A stretch of DNA of 64,000 bases from an uncultured Fretibacterium sp. (lineage in GTDB: Bacteria; Synergistota; Synergistia; Synergistales; Aminobacteriaceae). Shown here piece by piece: positions 59,053 to 64,000 of the stretch (the stretch's first letter is position 1; each line of letters begins with the position of its first letter). The notes beneath the pieces were generated by a model. That model saw only the letters and a list, made by a program, of their open reading frames with translations. It made no database searches and was not told the origin of the DNA. Location: NCBI GenBank assembly GCA_937911045.1, contig CALEPX010000003.1:62001-126000 (forward strand), read 5' to 3'. Both the position numbers and the translations under genes were made by a program.

Positions 59053-61131
59053 ATGTGGATCTTTTTAGTTTTTGTAACGCTTGTTTTCGGAATACTTGCA
59101 GGTTTATACGCTTGGACTGTGTTTCAGAAACTTGCAGAAACTCAAATCGGTAATCCAAGAGTAGCGGAACTTTCGGAAATAATTCATAAAGGCGCGATGG
59201 CGTTCTTGAAAAAAGAATATTCGTGGCTTGCACCGTTTGTAGCAGTTGTGGCTGTATTATTAGCTGCGTTGCCGGGACTTGGGATCGGAGCGGCGTTTGC
59301 TTTTATTCTGGGAGCGTTGTGCAGTGCTACGTCTGGTTATATCGGAATGTTCGTTGCAACTCAGGCTAATGGTCGGACGACGTTTGCTGCATCTGACAAG
59401 TTATCTAAGAATCCTGCGGGCAATGCTCTTGAAGCGGCGTTCTCAGGCGGAAGCATTGTTGGAATGGTCGTTGTCGGATTGGGATTAACCGGACTTGCGA
59501 TTGCGTATTTGTTCCTGAATGACGTTACGACTTTGGCTGCGTTCGGCATGGGCGCGAGTTCGATTGCGTTATTTGCGCGTGTTGGCGGCGGAATTTACAC
59601 GAAAGCTGCTGATGTTGGCGCGGATTTGGTCGGCAAAGTCGAAGAAGGCATCCCAGAAGATGACCCCAGAAACCCGGCAGTCATTGCTGATAACGTTGGC
59701 GATAACGTCGGAGATATTGCAGGAATGGGCGCGGATTTGTTCGAGAGTTACGTGAACTCGATTATTGCGGCTATGGCTATCGGAGCAGTATATAGCTTCT
59801 CGTCAAATGAAGTTCTCGGACTTTGGGGGATCGGCTTCCCGTTATTCTTGGCTGCGTGGGGAGTTTTCTCGTCGATAATCGGCTGCATGATGATCTCGCG
59901 AAAGGCTCCGTATGCTGACACAGTTGCGGCAACAATCAGAAAGATCCCGGGCTTTGATAAGATAATGGATCGAATTGATGCCGGTGATGCGTCATTTGCG
60001 CTTCGAGTTGGAACGTTTGTAGCTGGCGGCTTGATGATAGCAGGAACGTTAATTCTGAGCATATTGTTTTTCTTTACAAATTCGCTGAACGTATTCCTGT
60101 CTGTTACATCGGGAGTTTTGGCAGGAATTTTAATCGGATATGTAACGGAAATTTACACGTCCGGCGATTATAAATTCGTGAAGGGCATTGCAGGCTCTTC
60201 GGATACTGGAGCAGCGACGGTGATTTTGTCCGGAATTTCGTTGGGAATGCTCTCGACCGGAATCCCTGTAATCTTGATTTGCATTTCGACGCTGATCAGC
60301 TATTATCTCGCAGGAATGTTCGGCGTTGCAGTTGCGGCAGTAGGCATGTTGTCGATAACTGGAATTTCGCTGAGTGTTGACGCTTACGGACCAATCGCTG
60401 ACAACGCTGGCGGAATTGCGGAAATGAGCGAGTTGCCCGAGGAAGTTCGCAAAATCACGGATCATCTTGATGCAATCGGCAACACGACGGCTGCGATGGG
60501 TAAGGGACTTGCAATCGGTTCGGCTGCATTGACATCGCTGGCGTTATTCGTGGCATATTCACAGGCTGCTCATATCGAGAAGATCGACATTATGGATCCG
60601 AACGTAATCGTAGGCTTGTTAATCGGTGGAATGCTGCCGTTTATATTCTGCTCACTTTCGATTGACGCTGTGAGCCGCGCGGCTGGTTCAATGATTGAGG
60701 AAGTTCGCAGACAGTTCCACGAGATCGCCGGCATCATGGAAGGAACAGCTAAACCCGAATACGAACGTTGCGTAGAAATTTCGACACACGCAGCTTTAAC
60801 GCAAATGATTATTCCGGGAGTTATGGCGATTCTTGTGCCGATTCTTGTTGGCTTTATTTTAGGCAAAGAGGCTCTTGGCGGATTACTCGGCGGCGCAATC
60901 GTAACGGGCGTTATGCTGGCGTTATTCATGGCAAATTCCGGCGGTGCTTGGGACAATGCGAAGAAATATATCGAAGACGGACATTTCGGCGGCAAAGGTT
61001 CGTCTCAACATGCTGCAGCAGTCGTCGGTGATACAGTCGGCGATCCGTTCAAAGACACAGCAGGCCCGAGCTTGAATATCTTAATCAAGTTAATGACAGT
61101 TGTAGCTCTGGTACTTGCACCGTTGTTCTAG
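59053..61131 (+). CDS. hppA: K+-dependent membrane-bound cation-pumping pyrophosphatase
   Basis: A 692-residue, 16-helix enzyme that pumps Na+ or H+ using PPi. The catalytic loop reads GADLVGKVEEGIPEDDPRNPAVIADNVGDNVGDIAGMGADLFESY, and a second acidic loop DNAKKYIEDGHFGGKGSSQHAAAVVGDTVGDPFKDTAGPSLNILIK is near the end. The GNTTAAMGKG motif has Ala where K+-independent enzymes have Lys, which marks it as K+-dependent. Na+ against H+ cannot be told from the motifs I checked. GGAGG lies about 11 nt before the ATG; a TATAAT at about 59003 may be its -10. Confidence 0.96.
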   Translation: MWIFLVFVTLVFGILAGLYAWTVFQKLAETQIGNPRVAELSEIIHKGAMAFLKKEYSWLAPFVAVVAVLLAALPGLGIGAAFAFILGALCSATSGYIGMFVATQANGRTTFAASDKLSKNPAGNALEAAFSGGSIVGMVVVGLGLTGLAIAYLFLNDVTTLAAFGMGASSIALFARVGGGIYTKAADVGADLVGKVEEGIPEDDPRNPAVIADNVGDNVGDIAGMGADLFESYVNSIIAAMAIGAVYSFSSNEVLGLWGIGFPLFLAAWGVFSSIIGCMMISRKAPYADTVAATIRKIPGFDKIMDRIDAGDASFALRVGTFVAGGLMIAGTLILSILFFFTNSLNVFLSVTSGVLAGILIGYVTEIYTSGDYKFVKGIAGSSDTGAATVILSGISLGMLSTGIPVILICISTLISYYLAGMFGVAVAAVGMLSITGISLSVDAYGPIADNAGGIAEMSELPEEVRKITDHLDAIGNTTAAMGKGLAIGSAALTSLALFVAYSQAAHIEKIDIMDPNVIVGLLIGGMLPFIFCSLSIDAVSRAAGSMIEEVRRQFHEIAGIMEGTAKPEYERCVEISTHAALTQMIIPGVMAILVPILVGFILGKEALGGLLGGAIVTGVMLALFMANSGGAWDNAKKYIEDGHFGGKGSSQHAAAVVGDTVGDPFKDTAGPSLNILIKLMTVVALVLAPLF

Positions 61132-61152
61132 TTCTGAGATTCGCAAAATTAA

Positions 61153-61183
61153 GCGGGGGGAGAAAATTTTCCTCCCGTTTTTG
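61153..61183 (+). terminator. Terminator after hppA
   Basis: CGGGGGGA pairs with CCTCCCG around an A/T loop, then TTTTTG. It lies 21 nt past the hppA stop. Confidence 0.85.
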
Positions 61184-61204
61184 ATTAGTAAAGGGGTGAT
61201 TTTC

Positions 61205-63562
61205 ATGAGAAAGATTTTTCTCGCAATGATTGCGTGCGCGATTTTTTTCACAGAGCCGGTCTTGGCTGTTCAAGATTACGATCCTCAACACACAATGTCG
61301 GCTCTTAACATGGCGATCGTTTCCATACATAAGATTCTCACGACGAAAAGCCGCATAGTTCTGGATCAGGAATACGACAGCATAATTAATAATCTCAGCT
61401 TGGGAAATATAGAATCAGATTCGGATATGATGGCTCTGTACCGCGAACTCATGTCCGTTATCAGCAACAAGAGATTACGCGAGTCCGACAGCAAACGCAT
61501 TAACGAATTTTTCGACGCTGCAGAGAAACGCAGAATTACCTACGCACTCGCAAACGTTCAGATTGCAGAATTCGATTTACGCAACACTAAGCGGCAAATC
61601 GAGAACACAAACGCGAATATTCAAGAGTTACAAGCTGCTCAGGATTCTTTGAAATGGGCTTGGATCAGGAATACCGCAATTTCATGCACGTCGATGTTTT
61701 TCACGGGGAATCTGGGAATCGTCGGGAAAATTTTCGGGATTGCCAAGGACACAAGCGAAAAATTCGATCAAAACGTTCAACTCGAAGCTCAGAAACTAAA
61801 CTCTCAGCGCGACCTAGAAAATCTGCAAAATATCCGTGAACGTAACGAAATTCTGCTGCAAAATCTGCGTTCCAAAAACGATGCCGACGCGAAATTTCTT
61901 CAGGAAGAGCTGAAAAATTCACAGTGGCTTCTCGAAAAACAGGATTTACAGGATTGCGAAAAATTACAGGAAAGACTGCTGCAATCATCCTGGAATCTGC
62001 TCAGACAGTATCATTTGCCGGATTCGTATCGCCTCACTCAGAAAAGTCTGGAGAATTTCTCACAGGCGTGCAATCAACCGGACGCACATAGACGTTTGCG
62101 AATGCTGCGAATGTTGGAGGACGAGTTCAGCGTTTATCCGCCGTACTGGTATTTCAGAGCGAGGGCTGCTCAGGAAGCCGGAAATCCTGACGAGACAATT
62201 CGTTGCTTTGAACAGTTCGGGAAAGTTTGGCGACCGGTTCTGCGACGTGACCCGTACAAAGTTGAAGCCGAAAAATTTTCTCTGTTGCAGCTGTCAAAAT
62301 CCGGGAAAAGTTTTGACGAGTTAGCTCCGGAAATTCTGCAACACTTACAAGTAATCCGCGAACACACTCCGAAAGAAGATTGGGCGAATAATCTTTTTGC
62401 CGGGATAACGTTCTTTATTTTGGGCGAGAAAAATTCCGGCAGAGATTGCGTCTTAATCAACACAGATTTCGGATATGAGAGTGAATTTAGTTCGATGATT
62501 CTTGATTGCATGGAGCGCGACGACTTATCCGGCACGGCAATTCAGCGTGAAATTCGCAATTTTGAACTCGACTCGCTATTGAAAACTGCAACTTTCACGG
62601 ACAAGAACACTTTGACAGCGATGGCAGATTATTTCGAGAACGACCCAAATTCCGAACAAACTCTCGAAAAACTCAGCGTAAATTCTCCGAACCCCGTAAT
62701 TTTTCACGCGCTGCAAATTCTGGAGATCAGCAAAGGCTCAAACATGAATTATAAACGCGCCATGAACCTGTTCGAGAAACAGAATGATCTCAAGGACGCG
62801 ATTCATCAGGCATATTCGGAAATTCTGCCGTTAATCGAGAAATATTCACAATCAAGCAACAACGCGAAATTATTTGCCGCTGACATGTGCCTTCATGGTT
62901 GGGGAGCTGAACAGGATCCCGGGAAGGCTGAGAAATTATTCACAGAACTTGCTCAGAACGGGAATTTTTACGCGCAATACGTGATCTTGAACGGCGAATT
63001 TTCAAAACTGCGTGACTTGAAAACGTCTCCTGATCCGGAAAAAGCTCGCGAACTTTTCGAACTCGGTAAAAAATATTATTCTGGTAACTACTATCGGAAA
63101 GCATTCGAATATTTTTCACAAGCTGCGGAATTGGGAAATTCTGACGCGATGGTTAATTTGGGAATTATGTGTCAGTACGGGCTTTACGTTCAAAAAAATA
63201 TCTCGACGGCGCGAGAATGGTATCAGAAAGCTGCTGATTTAGGGAATCAAGCTGCTGCTCAATGTTTGCGAAATTTGAAAACGTCTCCCGAAAAAACTGC
63301 TCCTGCTCCTAATCCGGCAAAAGCTCGCGAACTTTTCAAACTCGGTAAAAAACATTATTATGCTCACGACGATCGAAAAGCATTCGAATATTTTTCACAA
63401 GCTGCGGAATTGGGAAATTCTGACGCGATGTTTTATTTGGGAATTATGTGTCAGTACGGGCTTTACGTTCAAGAAAATATCCCGATGGCTCGTGAATGGT
63501 ATCAGAAAGCTGCTAATTTGGGACATACGGGAGCTAGAGAACGTTTGCGAAATTTGAAATAA
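61205..63562 (+). CDS. Large exported Sel1-repeat protein with coiled-coil N-terminal region
   Basis: A 785-residue protein with a signal peptide (residues 1-20, KIFLAMIACAIFFTEPVLA). Residues ~115-250 are strongly coiled-coil (ERNEILLQNLRSKNDADAKFLQEE), with a hydrophobic patch in the middle (NTAISCTSMFFTGNLGIVGKIFG). A middle region has TPR-like helices, and the last ~190 residues are Sel1 repeats such as KAFEYFSQAAELGNSDAMVNLG. Two repeat blocks 279 bp apart are nearly identical. The ATG has AAGGGGTGA 6-7 nt upstream. Probably a periplasmic scaffold; partner unknown. Confidence 0.82.
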   Translation: MRKIFLAMIACAIFFTEPVLAVQDYDPQHTMSALNMAIVSIHKILTTKSRIVLDQEYDSIINNLSLGNIESDSDMMALYRELMSVISNKRLRESDSKRINEFFDAAEKRRITYALANVQIAEFDLRNTKRQIENTNANIQELQAAQDSLKWAWIRNTAISCTSMFFTGNLGIVGKIFGIAKDTSEKFDQNVQLEAQKLNSQRDLENLQNIRERNEILLQNLRSKNDADAKFLQEELKNSQWLLEKQDLQDCEKLQERLLQSSWNLLRQYHLPDSYRLTQKSLENFSQACNQPDAHRRLRMLRMLEDEFSVYPPYWYFRARAAQEAGNPDETIRCFEQFGKVWRPVLRRDPYKVEAEKFSLLQLSKSGKSFDELAPEILQHLQVIREHTPKEDWANNLFAGITFFILGEKNSGRDCVLINTDFGYESEFSSMILDCMERDDLSGTAIQREIRNFELDSLLKTATFTDKNTLTAMADYFENDPNSEQTLEKLSVNSPNPVIFHALQILEISKGSNMNYKRAMNLFEKQNDLKDAIHQAYSEILPLIEKYSQSSNNAKLFAADMCLHGWGAEQDPGKAEKLFTELAQNGNFYAQYVILNGEFSKLRDLKTSPDPEKARELFELGKKYYSGNYYRKAFEYFSQAAELGNSDAMVNLGIMCQYGLYVQKNISTAREWYQKAADLGNQAAAQCLRNLKTSPEKTAPAPNPAKARELFKLGKKHYYAHDDRKAFEYFSQAAELGNSDAMFYLGIMCQYGLYVQENIPMAREWYQKAANLGHTGARERLRNLK
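63035..63562 (+). repeat. Two near-identical ~245-bp Sel1 repeat blocks
   Basis: The segment from about 63035 recurs from about 63314 at an offset of 279 bp (93 codons) with few changes. It encodes KARELFELGKKYYSGNY and KARELFKLGKKHYYAHD with their following repeats. In-frame duplication, so copy number can vary without breaking the gene. Confidence 0.88.
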
Positions 63563-63575
63563 CTTGCAGAGAATC

Positions 63576-63617
63576 AAACCCTCCCGTGATTACTGATTGA
63601 GTTGGGGAGGGTTTTTT
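63576..63617. terminator. Strong terminator between the Sel1 gene and the FGGY kinase
   Basis: AAACCCTCCC pairs with GGGAGGGTTT around a loop of about 20 nt, then a T-run; A-run on the other side, so bidirectional for the two convergent genes. Confidence 0.88.
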
Positions 63618-63641
63618 CTGCACAAAATTTCCGGATTCAAG

Positions 63642-64000
63642 TTATCTGGATTTTTTCACAGCGTCCTTCCAACCTGAGTATAATTCCTCGCGTTCGGATT
63701 CCGGCATGTTCGGATTGTAAGACACTCGCTTGAGATTCTCGAAAACTTTCGCGTCAAAAACTCCTGCAGAAATTCCAGCACAATACGCCGCGCCAATTCC
63801 GGATAATTCTTCAGAATCAGGAATTTTCACCGGAATATTTAACACGTCGCTCTGAAACTGCATCAAGTACGCGTTACGTGTAGGACCTCCATCAACGCGC
63901 AATTCGTTAATCGCAATCCCAGCACTGTTCTTCATCTCGAAAATTATGTCCGCAATTTGATACGCAATGCAATCTAACGCAGCTCGGACAACTTCGTTTT
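63642..64000 (-). CDS. FGGY-family carbohydrate kinase, C-terminal part (gene continues beyond the window)
   Basis: About 119 C-terminal residues are visible: EVVRAALDCIAYQIADIIFEMKNSAG, then ELRVDGGPTRNAYLMQFQSDVLNIPVKIPDSEELSGIGAAYCAGISAGVF. The DGGPTRN and GIGAAY stretches are the FGGY ATP-binding and C-terminal signatures shared by glycerol kinase and xylulokinase types. The substrate cannot be told from this piece. It ends KDAVKKSR, 24 nt before the terminator. Confidence 0.9.
   Translation of the reverse strand, partial: NEVVRAALDCIAYQIADIIFEMKNSAGIAINELRVDGGPTRNAYLMQFQSDVLNIPVKIPDSEELSGIGAAYCAGISAGVFDAKVFENLKRVSYNPNMPESEREELYSGWKDAVKKSR

Overview
The window looks like chromosomal DNA of a Gram-negative-type anaerobe, most likely a Synergistota (Synergistaceae-like) bacterium. 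The clues are: a fapR-plsX-fabK-fabD-fabG-acpP-fabF-rnc cluster; a single-chain ~1240-residue PurL; an AMIN-type N-acetylmuramoyl-L-alanine amidase followed by a GerMN-domain gene; a K+-dependent membrane pyrophosphatase; citrate lyase genes; an RND pump; and flagellar and chemotaxis genes. Base composition is moderate (mid-40s percent GC by eye) and TTG start codons are frequent. The lineage is inferred from gene content and order and was not tested by a search. I saw no rRNA, tRNA, CRISPR array, IS element or prophage.

Layout. 1-4036 (minus): a partial SprA-like metalloprotease, holA and leuS. 4253-6267 (plus): fliE-fliF, with no fliG behind them. 6342-10767 (minus): cheV, an unrecognised gene, rpoD and a potassium-channel-like protein with an odd filter. 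11134-13935 (minus): citDEF (citrate lyase). 14042-15163 (plus): an SPFH/zinc-ribbon protein. 15228-20105 (minus): cheW, amidase, GerMN protein, rdgB and ddl, closely spaced. 20268-23261 (minus): ptsH-ptsI and a ROK sugar kinase. 23393-27475 (plus): nucleoside kinase, cbiB and a MATE exporter. 27546-29616: a small accessory island with a frameshifted Sel1 gene and an Rpn-family nuclease whose 3' third is duplicated in tandem. 29745-32225 (minus): a Bax-inhibitor-1 protein and an exported GH13 glucosidase. 32367-35770 (plus): greA, a WbpP-like epimerase, hemB and a solute-binding protein. 35911-40209 (minus): P-type ATPase, terD and terA. 40316-44056 (plus): purL. 44153-49226 (plus): RND adaptor, RND pump and citG, the prosthetic-group gene for the distant citDEF. 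49274-50776: comM. 50790-58062: a FapR-type promoter/operator and the fatty-acid cluster ending in rnc. 58043-63562: a metal-binding-protein-like gene, hppA and a large exported Sel1-repeat protein. 63642 to the end (minus): the C-terminus of an FGGY sugar kinase.

The most interesting locus is the Rpn island at 28.2-29.6 kb. Rpn proteins in E. coli are known gene-within-gene toxin-antitoxin defence systems, in which an internally initiated C-terminal piece (RpnS) restrains the full-length nuclease. Here the Rpn gene has a textbook internal Shine-Dalgarno/ATG in the right place and four-residue repeats in the tail. A direct 443-bp repeat then places a second, free-standing copy of the RpnS region immediately downstream. 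The two copies match base for base over about 375 nt and then diverge only in the last ~54 nt, which suggests recombination between Rpn paralogues. Other notable points are two genes (fapR, purL) with well-placed ribosome sites but only near-cognate ATC/ATA start codons, a well-formed FapR operator sitting on a promoter, and a recent 10-bp duplication that breaks a Sel1 gene.
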